Origin: Pollenia angustigena
Lineage: Eukaryota; Arthropoda; Insecta; Diptera; Polleniidae
Length of the DNA stretch: 64,000 nucleotides
Direction: 5' to 3'
NCBI GenBank assembly: GCA_930367215.1
Contig: OV884058.1
Location: 172,466,478-172,530,477 of the forward strand
The position numbers and the translations under genes were made by a program. The notes beneath the pieces are model-generated. The model had not been told where the DNA came from and searched no databases. It saw nothing but the letters and a program-made list of their open reading frames with translations. Shown here piece after piece: positions 33,866-44,706 of the stretch. Within the stretch, counting starts at the first letter, position 1. Each line of letters starts with the position of its first letter.

Positions 33866-33944
33866 GATATTTTACCTTTGAAAGCTGGGCATCAAAATGG
33901 TGGTAAAGTAAGAGATGATGATTATAGGGAACGTATTATGAAAT
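33866..33944 (+). CDS. Candidate internal coding exon of an unrecognised gene
   Basis: A strong acceptor (ACTTATTTTTTTTCACAG) is followed by 79 nt with only one open frame: DILPLKAGHQNGGKVRDDD then YRERIMK plus one base. It ends at a consensus-like donor GTAAGA. The composition is codon-like and charged (RDDDYRER), unlike the surrounding AT-rich DNA, and no transposon motif is present. It would be phase 0 in, phase 1 out. I do not recognise the protein. Confidence 0.4.
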
Positions 33945-34023
33945 GTAAGAGCTAAGAGTTTTCTAGTAGTATATAAATTAAATCGTTGGGTTAATTATAC
34001 CAATATTTTTTATCTCTCCATAG

Positions 34024-34035
34024 TGCGATCAAAAG
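34024..34035 (+). CDS. Possible 12-nt microexon following the candidate exon
   Basis: Acceptor CTCCATAG, then TGCGATCAAAAG, then donor GTGAAT. Joined in phase to the exon ending at 33944 it would add LRSK plus one base. If it is instead read through, the frame adds GEYLFY and stops at TAA within 21 nt, which would make it a terminal exon. The evidence is only the splice-site pattern and phase. Confidence 0.25.
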
Positions 34036-34197
34036 GTGAATACTTATTTTATTAAAGGAATATGAAAATTAAGTTTTACAAATTGTGGAAATATAAAGAA
34101 TTTAAAAAATTAACCTTGGACTAGAACTGAATAAGACTTAAAACGGAGCTGAACTAAAACTGAACTGTAAAAGAACTAAACTGAAATAGAACTAAAA

Positions 34198-34735
34198 TAG
34201 AACTGAACTAGAACTGAACTAGAACTAAACTAGAACTGAACTAGAACTGAACTAGAACTGAACTAGAACTGAACTAGAACTGAACTAGAACTGAACTAGA
34301 ACTGAACTAGAACTGAACTAGAACTGAACTAGAACTGAACAAGAACTGAACTAGAACTGAACTAGAACTGAACTAGAACTGAACTAGAACTGAACTAGAA
34401 CTGAACTAGAACTGAACTAGAACTGAACTAGAACAGAACTAGAACTGAACTAGAACTGAACTAGAACTGAACTAGAACAGAACTAGAACTGAACCAGAAC
34501 TGAACTAGAACTGAACTAGAACTGAACTAGAACTGAACTAGAACTGAACTAGAACTGAACTAGAACTGAACTAGAACTGAACTAGAACTGAACTAGAACT
34601 GAACTAGAACTGAACTAGAACTGAACTAGAACTGAACTAGAACTGAACTAGAACTGAACTAGAACTGAACTAGAACTGAACAAGAACTGAACATGAACTG
34701 AACTAGAACTGAACTGAACTAGAACTGAAAATGAA
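34198..34735 (+). repeat. 11-bp minisatellite (AGAACTGAACT)n
   Basis: Roughly 49 near-perfect units of 11 bp, with diverged units extending to about 34125 and 34900. Occasional variants (AGAACAGAACT, AAGAACTGAAC) interrupt it. Every frame meets TAG from ACTAGA, so it is not coding. It begins about 100 nt after the candidate microexon. Confidence 0.95.
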
Positions 34736-34949
34736 ATGAACTAGAATTCTCCTAGAATTGAACTAAATCTTAACTAGAACTGAACTAGCTAGCACTGTGC
34801 TAGAACTGGACTTGAGCTCAGCTTGAACTGAACATGAACTGAACATTAACAGAACTAAAACTCACCTAGAGCTAATTAGAACTGAAACAACCTTAACATG
34901 GACTGAATTAAGCCGCAAGAATAACAAGGCCAATTCCTATTAACACACT

Positions 34950-36180
34950 AAAAAAAGTAAGTAAACTATAAATTTTGTATTTAAATTTTATCTGAAACCA
35001 AGTTTTTTGAAATAAACCACTATCACCACCTTCAAACACCATCGTAAAAATATGAATGGAATGAACAATAAAAAAATCATTTCAATTATCCATGCCTTGT
35101 GTAACTACTATGAAGCTGATGCCAAAAGTTTTATTTCACCTCCTGAGGTACAGCTCAACTTAAGTTTAATTGTAGTTTCAAAAGTATTTTACGTTGGATA
35201 TTTGAATTTTCGGCCAATTGTGATCATTCACTATTTCACTTACAGTTGTAAAACTTTTTAATTTTAAACTTGAAAACTTCAACCTTTTATTTTCATTTAA
35301 CTTTCACGAATGTGAATACAAAACTTAACTTAAAGAGTAAGTGATGTTAAATCAACAATAATAGCAAAATGAGAAGAAAAAGTTTAAAATTTTACTATTA
35401 AAGAGCCAAAGAAAATTTTTTGTACACAGCAATAAAAGAAGTGATGCTTAAAACCACCAAAAGAAACCTAAAAATAACAACAAATTGCACGCTGACTTAA
35501 AAAAAAAAAAAAAATGAAATGCTTTAATACGTACATACACACGTTTGGAAAAATACCACAAATACACATACATAAATGTGTTTTGCAAAAACCCAAAACG
35601 ATATGCAATAAAGATATAAAACACTTCATACCGACAAAAGTAACAACAGAGTTGGTAGAGATCTAGACCCCAAAAGAAGAGGGATGTAATTTAAAAACAA
35701 AGTAACAAAACCACTTGACAATTGTATCATATTCAACAAATCAACACAGACAAACGACGAACAATGGTCTAGCAAGTCATTTTGTATATGTATGTACTCA
35801 TAAACACTGACACATTGATACACTCACTTAAAGCATTTAACATTATTGCTTTTGATCTGTCCCTCACTTGTTTACACATACATTCATTCATTCGTTTACA
35901 CATGTATAGAAAATGTAAGTTGTATGCGAATGTCTTACAGTAAAGTGAAATTGTTCGTATAGGAGCGATTGGGCCGTTTTTGCGTACTTATTTGTTCACT
36001 ACGATAAAAAGAAGGTATTATTGTGTAGGTTATGAAGTTAAGTTTTTTTTTATATGCTGACAATGTTGTTGGAAAAAAAGAAACTTAACTACTGACTAAT
36101 TCTCCCAAATATCTTAAAATTTATTCCCTTTAACAGTAAAATATAATTCAAAAGAAATGTATCTATCTTCTTTATAGTAT
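34950..36180. other. No gene recognised
   Basis: AT-rich DNA with microsatellite-like CACATACATA stretches near 35530-35900 that resemble UTR or promoter sequence of fly neural genes. No exon could be defined. Confidence 0.35.
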
Positions 36181-36194
36181 ATATAAATAGTTAC

Positions 36195-36564
36195 GATCAC
36201 ACCACATGAGAACGGCGATTTGGCTTATTTTTTTTATTCGTTTTGAAATTTTCAGGAGATGGTTTGAAAAGAAAAAAAAAATTAAAAATTTCTTGTAAAA
36301 CTAGGAAATTTTATTATATTACCTAGTATGCACTTTTTATTTTTCTAAGTATAAGCCAATTTAAGGGGAAACGTTAGCAAATTAATATTTTGCATCCTTT
36401 TCTCTTTTCATTTTTCAAAGTATGAGAAAGTTTAAGGAGACATTTTTTTAAGAATAGGAAAATTTAAGGAGTTACTCGCACAACTAAATTTTTAACACAC
36501 TGTTTCCTTTTCACTTCTCATTAGTGAATAACTTTCGAGCGAAGCGGGAGTGGTCAGCTAGTTT
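36195..36564 (+). mobile_element. Possible Helitron 3' part
   Basis: The segment ends CGAGCGAAGCGGGAGTGG then TCAGCTAG followed by T. Many insect Helitrons end with a CGAGCGAAGC-type stretch and CTAG before a host T. The start (near ACCACATGAGAACGGCGATT) is uncertain and no hairpin is obvious. Confidence 0.35.
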
Positions 36565-36689
36565 AATATTAATGTGAGTTAGATAACACTTTGTCAACGA
36601 GCCTTACTGCTTCTATTAAATAGAAAATTCCCAAAAAGAGTAGCCAACAAGCAAATCTTTATTTAGTCGACGTCCAAAAATTAACTCTA

Positions 36690-37249
36690 ATTGCCAATTT
36701 TCACGACTTAACAATAGCTTAATTTAGGAAGTTATCGAACAGATAATGAGTATTTAATTATCACAAGTTCCCTTTAATCTTAAAGTGATGGATAAGGTAA
36801 ATAGAGGAACGTTCTTCCTTTAACTTTTGTCGTAAGCTTTAGATTTGAGATTGCCATATAACATTCACATATTTTTTTTATATATGGCAACACCAAATAT
36901 ACGAACATTTTGTAAATTAATAAAAAACTCGTATTTTGACAAATAAAATTTACAAAATGTTAAATTCTCGTGTATTTCATTAATATTTGCCATGATTAAA
37001 AGATATTTGTGCACACAAAAATTTTAAATAAGAAAAGTAAAAGATAGTACGTAGTTGCCAGTTCGTATTTTTATTTTGACAAAAATTATCGGTATTTACT
37101 TTAGTATTGCCACATTTTTAAAAATGTTCAGGTTATTTTATACAGAAGTTGTGAAAAAGAAAAAAGTTGAAGGTTACTAAATTCCTCAATAGTGCTGAAG
37201 GTACCATTAACTATTTCGATGTTTAAAGGTAAGTCGTGAAAACGGGCCT
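36690..37249. mobile_element. PIF/Harbinger-like MITE relative
   Basis: The left AATTTTCACGACTTAAC and inverted right GTAAGTCGTGAAAACGGGCC termini resemble those of 16870-17082, and the right flank begins TTA. The interior includes ATATGGCAACACC/TATTGCCACA stretches that may be a further insertion. It is non-coding. Confidence 0.45.
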
Positions 37250-37759
37250 TAGACTGATGTTTTCAATATTGCTCCCCACGATTTAGATATGAACATCAAT
37301 TACACTATGCTAGTTGAAAAAATAGACAAGCCGGACACATGACGTTTTTACATAATGCGGGAATGCTGAATCCAATGGTGCTAACCGTTTTTTTTAGGTG
37401 ACCTCTTGTTCTCGAGATATACCGTTATTTCGAAAATGGAGGAGGTTGCACAACATACATTATTGTTTAAGAATTAGTTGTAATTATTATTTATCTTTTA
37501 TTTATTAGTTGTTTTGTATTCATAAGTAATTTTATTAGTTTACATTGTTATTAAAAATTGTTATAATTTAGTACACTTCAATCCCAATGTGCAGAAAGCC
37601 CTAGAAATGACCGTTAAAAAAGCTTTAGTATAATTGGTGAAATTATGTAAACATAAGTGCCGCCATAAATCAAAATAGACGATAGAGTGGTGAATAGTAA
37701 AGCCTTGATCCTTCGAGAAATATTTCGAACGTTCTAGATGGCTGAATTACAGTATAAAT

Positions 37760-39877
37760 TAGTGTTGCCACTTTGTGGGTAATTACCCGAATTTGGTACA
37801 ATTTTACTGTCGCGGGTAGAGCGTGGGTAATTTCTCGTAGGTGTAATTAAGGTGTTATTTCTCTTACTTCAGATACCCAAATAAAATCAAGATTCGATTT
37901 CAGTGATGACATTTATTTCTGTTTGTATGTTGTTGCTAAAAAATGCACTGTCTTCTGAACCAAAGTCTAGGTTTCTTTTTAATATGTATATGTATATTTT
38001 CAAAAGTTCAAATGCAGCAAGTCCATCTTAGATTTGGATAAAGATGCCTATCGTAGTGATTTAGAATTTTATTTTTATCTTGCAACATTTAAATGCGGTG
38101 GGGTGTCACAAAGCCATTATGGCTTTATGTCTCAATCCAAACGGACATAAAGCCATAATTTTGATATGTCCTTAAGTCTCATACCAATTTTAGTGGAATG
38201 GGACATAAAGCCATTATGGTTTTATGTCCCATTTGATGTGTTGCGTTACAAATGCTTATATGGTATAACAAAGACCTGCTTCGCTAACTAAAGCTTCGCT
38301 GTATAGCCGGCCTTTTGGCGGACGCAAGAATTTTCTCCTTTATGGTATAACAAGTACCGAGTTCGCTAAGTAAAGCTTCTAAAATCTGTCTTGTTTCCGA
38401 ACGAAGGCCGTTTACGCAGAAAAGCTTTAGTTAGCGAAGCCGGTGTTTGTTATACCATAGAGAAGAAAATCCTTGCGCCCGGCCGAAGGCCGGCTATACA
38501 GCGAAGCTTTAGTTAGCGAAGCAGGTCTTTGTTATACCATATAAGCATTTGTAACGCTACACATCAAATGGGACATAAAACCATAATGGCTTTATGTCCC
38601 ATTCCACTAAAATTGATATGAGACTTAAGGACATATCAAAATTATGGCTTTATGTCCGTTTGGCCGGCTATGCAGAGAAGCACTTGTTAGCGTAGCTTTT
38701 TCGGGTTTTTTACATATATGAACGACGACCCCAAATTTAGGGGCTTAGTTCATTTTGGGTTTGGGGAGTTAATTCATTGGAGACTTAGTTCATACCGCCA
38801 TTTTTGACATAAAACAGGGCGACATGAAACAACAAAGCATTTTCTACATGAAATAGGGTGAAATACAATCATTATCAAAAATATGGCTTTATGTCTCATT
38901 TTACGGAAAAAATTTATGGCGTTAAGTCCCATTATATTGAGACTTAATGGCATAAGCCCTTATCTCTCAATGGAATGGGACTTGACGCCATATGGCTTTA
39001 TGTCCTATGGCTTTGTGACACCCCACCTTTAAATGCTTTAGTTTGAAGAATATTTAATGCCCTTTTCAGTTGTAAAACCGAATTACGAGAGGACCAGTTG
39101 TATAAAACCCTGCAGGCATTTTGTTTACTAAAGGATTTTTTAGGCCATGCAACTTTTTCGAGCATTGCTGGCTGCATGTCACGAATAAAATGAACAATGT
39201 TGACCTCCAAAACGTCAATTGTTGCCCTTCGGAAAACAATCAAGAAGTGTCACATCCCTGCCCTTGAAGTCAAATTAACAGTTTATGTTTTCTAAATCAA
39301 CACATTGCCTTCCTTTGTGAAAACAAGATGCGTCAGTAAAATCATGAAGTCGCCTTTAAGTTGCGAAAATCGATGGCTGATTTTCAAAGTAAATTTGGAT
39401 AATTTGGTGGCATTGTTCAACTATGCATCCATTCATGATCATGTTCCTGAGCAAAAAGTGAAAGCAGTATGACAGTTCGTTTGAAAGCTAACCTTTCGTT
39501 AGCTCTATGGCGCTAAAAAAACACCCATTATAAAGGAATGACAATGAGCATTTTGAAACTTCCCTAGATATATGCAACCGAAGGTGGAAGTTAAACTTAT
39601 TATAGGAGTTTTATTTTATGTTTTAATAATTGTTTTTAAGTCTTTAATGTTATTTTTGTTATTTTTTTTAAAATTACAATAAGAATCTTAACAGTTTGAC
39701 TAATATTGATCTTCTTTCAATGACTTTGTTGTGTTTTTGCTTCTTTAAAACATGTGTTTTTATTAAATAAAACTATTTATATAATAAAACAATTTTATAT
39801 CAGGTGTAATTTCATTTAAATAGTGTCATTTTGCTTTATCTCAAGTGTAAATTTGAATTTTGCTGGTGGTAACACTG
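37760..39877. mobile_element. hAT-like element with 8-bp target duplication, carrying a nested foldback
   Basis: It is flanked by exact GTATAAAT direct repeats (37752-37759 and 39878-39885). The left terminus TAGTGTTGCCAC and inverted right terminus GTGGTAACACTG are near-complementary, the CAGTG-like start typical of hAT. A minus-strand frame at 39030-39243 (ATIDVLEVNIVHFIRDMQPA, then MLEKVAWPKKSF) may be decayed transposase, but I cannot confirm it. The 931-bp element at 38097-39027 interrupts it. Confidence 0.6.
38097..39027. mobile_element. 931-bp foldback element with 9-bp target duplication
   Basis: The termini GGTGGGGTGTCACAAAGCC and the exact inverse are flanked by the 9-bp repeat TTTAAATGC (38088-38096 and 39028-39036). 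Inside, arms of nearly 200 bp (38136-38320 and 38465-38662) are inverted copies carrying GACATAAAGCCATAATT, TATGGTATAACAAAGACCTG and TTCGCTAACTAAAGCTTCGC. Short CCAT(A/T)ATGGCTTTATG palindromes recur. No protein is encoded. The 9-bp duplication fits Foldback- or Mutator-type movement. Confidence 0.8.
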
Positions 39878-40139
39878 GTATAAATACTTGCGGCGGCTAG
39901 CATCAAAAGTCAGTATTAGTTCAGACTTTGTCAAGTTTACTATAAACATTGAAGTTTGTTGATTACAAAAGTGAGTTGTTAATAAAAGCTGTTAATCACG
40001 GTGTTTAAAGTGGCTAAGTTCTTAGTAAATAAGTGTTGTACATTAAAGTGTTTTGTTTATTTGTTTTATTTGAATTGCAATAAAAGAACTCGAAACGGTT
40101 AATTATAAAGGAAATAAACCAAAACGTTATTAAAAGGCA

Positions 40140-40330
40140 GTAACGTAACAATACATATGTTCGCGTAACTCAAAAACGCTTAAGCTTATTGAAAAAACTA
40201 CAAAATCCTAAATTCCGCGATAAAATTCTTTAAAAAAAACTTTTTTCTAATATGGGCAGTCGTTTTAGAAACATAATTTTTTTTTTTTATATAAATGTTA
40301 TTGTCTTTTTTTGATCAAAATTCTTCCCAA
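40140..40330. repeat. GTTCGCGTAACTCAAAAACGC dispersed repeat unit
   Basis: It shares TATGTTCGCGTAACTCAAAA and CGTTTTAGAAACATAATTTT with 16455-16570 and 26045-26150. It is non-coding. Confidence 0.55.
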
Positions 40331-40381
40331 GCATAGTTATAGTATTGATAAACCTTTATTAGTATTTGTGACTCAGACTAT

Positions 40382-41177
40382 CCCAGCGGGAAAAAGAAGG
40401 AGTACGGAGGCCATCTAGAAGGCCTCTGTACCCCTTCTTTTGGATGAACAGGGCCTGCTCGCTCCATTCCATACTCATATCTTTTTTACACGAGTTGTCA
40501 TTGCGGAGAAGGCCTTCTGCTTTTCTTTCTTTCGCCAGAGTTTCTTAAAGGCATTCAAATAAATGGCTCTTAGAAGGCTTTCCAGAGAATGAATGTCTAA
40601 AGGCTTTAAAAAAATGGTTAGCTTGAAGGGTTTTTAAGAAAGGTATGTTAAAAGGCTTTTCAGCTAATAGCTCTTAAAAAGCCTTTCAGACCATTCTTGT
40701 ACAAATGCCTTTGATTAAAGGTCGTATTAGAGGGTTTTCAATAAAGGTTTATCAAAAAGCCTTCAGCTGCAGGCATTTAAGGAGGCCTGTAGAATAATCC
40801 CTGCTTATATGCTATCAAAAACAATTCATTAATAAATACACAATAGATAACAATTGCATTATTTTCATTTAATTTGTTAACTATTTTTTGTTTTAGTTTT
40901 TAGCACAAGTACCTTCTTCCTTAATAAACAAAACTCAACAAAAACGATTTACATTTATTGTTTTTATTTTGTATTTTAATTTGTACCTACTATGTTACTC
41001 CTTCTTTTATCGCTTCTTATAGAAGCGAGTGTGGAAGGTGTATGTTATCTTTTATACCAAAGAGCCGAGGCCTTCTATGAGGCATTCTTTAGCAGTTACA
41101 TAAGAATAGTAATTAAATCAAAAAAATGTATTTAAAAAGGCATGAAGTAAGAACGTCTTCTGAGTTTTACCGCTGGG
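40382..41177. mobile_element. 796-bp element with CCCAGCGGKAAAA ends and AAAGGCCTTT-rich interior
   Basis: The left CCCAGCGGGAAAA and inverted right TTTTACCGCTGGG form terminal repeats. The interior (40520-40800) is a series of degenerate units around AAAGGCTTT and AAAGCCTTT in both orientations, which would fold extensively. No ORF is present. The flanks give no clear target duplication beyond AT. Confidence 0.5.
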
Positions 41178-41483
41178 ATGCTATACTATATAAATATCAA
41201 ATACCTACAGAATGTTCTACTTTATCTACTTAATTTATAAATAAAAAATAATTTTTTAAATTTTTAGCCTCGCTGGAAGTTAGAGTAATTAAATGAGTAT
41301 TATTTTTTTTGCTTAATAAATATGAAAAATTTTATTAATTATTTCTTTTAAACCAACACGTCAAAAATAATTTTGTACTTAATAAAAGAAACTTAATCTG
41401 ACAAAAAATAAAAAAAATTAATTAAAAAAAGCAATTTTTACTCCCGATACAAAATTAATTTTAATAAAAAAACCCCTCTGATG

Positions 41484-41545
41484 AGACTGAAACATGTAGG
41501 GGTAACCTGTCCGTGAAAACCTGGGTTCGGTTCCCAGCTCAGTCA
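41484..41545 (+). repeat. tRNA-like pseudogene or SINE head
   Basis: GAGACTGAAACATGTAGGGG, then TAACCTGTCCGTG, then CTGGGTTCGGTTCCCAGC then TCAGTC. The second part is a good B box with a T-arm stem, and GACTGA could pair with TCAGTC as an acceptor stem. The middle is too short for an anticodon arm, so it is not a functional tRNA. It differs from the other SINE heads in this window. Confidence 0.4.
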
Positions 41546-42184
41546 AGAATGAAAAATTATCAATTAATTTTCATGTTCATGTTGTAAAAATGCTTTCGTC
41601 ATAAAAATTTAACTTAATGAACTTTAGCCTTCGAAAAATATCAAAAAAAAAAAAAAAAAAATATTTTTTCTTTATTTTAACCTACACGAGTTTAAGTATG
41701 TGAAAACAATTCGCCCTTTTCCACTAATAGCTTATAGATTTCTTAATTTTTGTCAAAATTTGCAAATTTTAAACATCGTGTGGTCGTCAAAAAACTTTTT
41801 TTTAAATACAGCCCGAAAAAAATATAGTCAGTTAGTTTTTCATCAAAAAGGCACAAATTTAACTTTTTTAACCTTTTAAGTCCTGTAACTCAATACTTTT
41901 TTATCCAATCGATACAATTGTTGTGTTCGCTGAAATGAAATCCTGTTTTATTCTGATAAATCGTTCTTGAAATTTATGCCAATAAAAATAAAGGAGTAAT
42001 TTAAATGAATTTTGGTATATACCCAAAAAGAATCATTTAGTAAATCACATGATCTCGCATGTGATTGCGTCCAAGCCAAAAATTACTTATACTAGGTATA
42101 TATGAGGCTTGGTTTAAGCAAAATGTTTCTTAGCCTAATCCTAAAAAGATAATCATATCATGACATACGTTAAAGATAATCATA

Positions 42185-42919
42185 TGGGCAAATCCCAGAA
42201 ACAGTCCACCAACCAAAAATTTTTCAAATGAATTTTTTTTAAAGGAATATAAGACTAGATGTTTAATTTCATTTTTATATTAAAAAATATGTATTTCAAT
42301 GATCATCAATGCAATAATTATTACCAAATCATACCCCACTGCTGATTTTTTAATAAAATACGTGAATTTAGCATTATTTTACGTGATTTTTGTGCTTAAA
42401 ATACATTCATTAGTTAAGAAATTAGTTTAAGAAATGCAATTCATAAAAATATAATTTGTTTTGTTAAAATAAATAAAATATAATAACAAAATACTACTGG
42501 AAAAACTGTATCGTGCGTTACGTAGCGTGCGTCACAAAGGGTTCACGGCTTTTGTCAAAAAATCACAATATTTTTTGGCTGCGAATAACTGCGTTTAGAA
42601 TTCTCTTATAGTCATCTTTTAGGAAAAAGATTTTGTATACCTTATCATGCCAAATTCGCTAAAAATTAGGAAAACACACTTCAACCTTTGAAGTAACTTC
42701 CACTTTTTGTAGCGTGCGTCACAAAACTTTGTGATCAATTATTTCGCTACAAATACTTGCTTAGATATTATGATAAATGCCATTCGTAAGTACATAATAA
42801 TGTCACTAAATACTAAACATATATAAGTTGAAGCTATCTTTTTTGAAAGAACAAAAAATTTTTATATTTCAATCAGAAAACGCGTGCGAATGTAGCGTTC
42901 GTCACGCAGGATTTGCCCA
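42185..42919. mobile_element. 735-bp TIR element, copy 2
   Basis: Same termini as 25145-25907 (TGGGCAAATCCC and inverse), with TA on both flanks (42183-42184 and 42920-42921). It is in the same orientation and over 90 percent alike by eye, with small indels: a stretch near 25360-25410 is missing here, and CTTCCACTTTTTGT near 42700 is extra. It is non-coding. Confidence 0.65.
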
Positions 42920-43224
42920 TATGTAAAATGCTATATCGTCGACTTAGAGTGTAAACCTGCTAAGTCCACTTTTTAAGTAAATTGAGATTTGCATTAAGTT
43001 TTTCTTCAATTTGAGTCCTGAAGTGTGTCAAATCAACAATATTTTTGGTTTTCCTCTCAAGCAGCAAAAAGGAAAAATTAAAAGTTTTTTGTCTCTCCTG
43101 TAAAGTTTGTTAAAAAGGGAGTTAGCAGGTTAACACTCTAAGCCGACGATATGGTGTATTTATTGATTAATTAAGAGCAAGCTAATATGAATTTAATTTT
43201 TACATTTATATAAAATAAAAATAC

Positions 43225-43783
43225 GGGGGGTGCTTTAAAACCATGGTAGATAAGGCCATGATGGCATTATTGCTCAATTGAATGGGAGATAAAGCCATAA
43301 TGGCCTTATTGCCCAATTATTGAGAGGTAAGGTCATATTTCAAATTTTTGCGAAATGAGAGATATAGCCATATTTTTTTCGCAAATGAGAGATAAAGCCA
43401 TATTTTTCAGAAAATTGTTATGCATCGTGTAAACATTCTGTTAAAGGGAAAATCCTTAGTTATCATTGAAAAACATTTTTTTATTCTTGTGACGCACACA
43501 GGAAAACTTTATTCAGCGAAGCCTCCTGCCGCGTCCTACTGGAGGAAAAACCCCTAGGCACGGCCGCAGGCCGCCACGCAGAAAACTTTAGTATGCGAAG
43601 CCAGATTTCAATACTTAACTTTAGTGTCTCCGGAACTGAAATGAGAGATAAAGCCATTTTCTAATATTGCTAATGTGAGCAAGGGCCATGATGGCTTTAT
43701 CTCCCATTCAAAAGAAGGAAAAAACAAAAAAGGCTTAATCTCCCATCATGGCCTTATCTACCATGGTATTAAAGCATCCCCCC
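43225..43783. mobile_element. 559-bp foldback element with GGGGGG termini
   Basis: The left GGGGGGTGCTTTAAAACC and inverted right GGTATTAAAGCATCCCCCC are followed inward by the shared ATGGTAGATAAGGCCATGAT. The flanks are AAAATAC on both sides (43218-43224 and 43784-43790), a 7-bp target duplication. The centre holds CTTTATTCAGCGAAGCC and TCCTACTGGAGGAAAAACCC. The half copy at 5274-5600 is its relative, and its GGCTTTAT palindromes echo 38097-39027. Confidence 0.75.
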
Positions 43784-43799
43784 AAAATACAAAATTTAT

Positions 43800-44376
43800 A
43801 ATATGTTTATTAGAGCGACTCAGCAAAATTTGCTCGATGTACCCTCCTAAGAATGACCCTTGAACTTTTGTAAGATGACATTTAAAATATTTCGGCTTTG
43901 ACCTTTCGTGAGCTGGACCATTTTGAAAAAGGGTAGGTATATTTTAGCATGCTTTGTTAATTTGAGCATCTGTTTCCTTACTGACATATACAATATGGGG
44001 TTTTTTAAGCCGCGTAAAACTGTGTATACAATTTGTCCAAGGACGATCATCCATGTCATTTTTTTTAAGGATATTCTGTAAAAAAGAACGGTTTTTGAAT
44101 TTTTTGGTCGGGGTTGTTTGTAATAAAAATGCCAAATTAACCAATTTTAATCTTTAGTCGATTAAATTGAATACGTGTCTCGGTTTTTTTCGAAATTCGT
44201 GCTAGTTCGCGTTTTGACAAAAATGCAGTGGGCTGGTAACCCTTCGTTTTAAATAATGCAATATGGGTATCAAATTTTTTCTTTTGCCAAGTACATAAAT
44301 AATTTAGATTTTTGCAAATTAGATGAATTTTAAGCTGGAGCCGAAATACTTTAACTGTCATCTTAAAAAAGTCCAA
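43800..44376. other. No gene recognised; overlapping short minus-strand frames only
   Basis: Three overlapping minus-strand frames of 66-79 codons lie here, but none has a motif I know, and together they do not join in one frame. It probably represents decayed repeat sequence. Confidence 0.35.
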
Positions 44377-44389
44377 GGTTCATTTGAGG

Positions 44390-44706
44390 GGGGGTACACC
44401 TTGCACGAATTTCGTTTCCATACAACTTGAGTGCACAGCAATTTATTTGAGCTAAATAATAAGAAATAGCAGTATTGCGAAAGTGCATGAGTAAAATTTT
44501 CGCAGATTATCATTCAAGGGTTAAGAAAATTTTCCTACATACGAACGAAATAAGTTAAAGTCAAGACATTATTTTGGATTTTGTTGTTTTAAGAAATGAA
44601 AAGCCTAATGTCCATGGGTCCCAAATAGGGTACACTCTCGAATATTTGTTTTTAAGTATTGTCTTGTAGAGTATCATATGGTCGGGCTTGACCGACTTTA
44701 CTTTCT
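44390..44706 (-). repeat. GTCGGTCAAGCCCGACC dispersed repeat end
   Basis: It ends TATCATATGGTCGGGC then TTGACCGACTTTACTTTC. The inner part (GCAGTATTGCG... TTTCGCAGATTATCATTCAA then GGGTTAAG) resembles 18370-18430 near the other end of the copy at 17735. It is non-coding. Confidence 0.5.

Noticed and set aside
33790..33906. ORF from ATG 33790 through the candidate exon
   Set aside because: That frame differs from the exon's frame (it reads GYFTFESWASKWW and stops) and crosses the acceptor, so it is an artefact.
44137..44376. 79-codon minus ORF (KKKFDTHIALFKTKGYQPTA) as a gene
   Set aside because: No recognisable motif, neighbouring frames do not join, and it lies between repeat copies.
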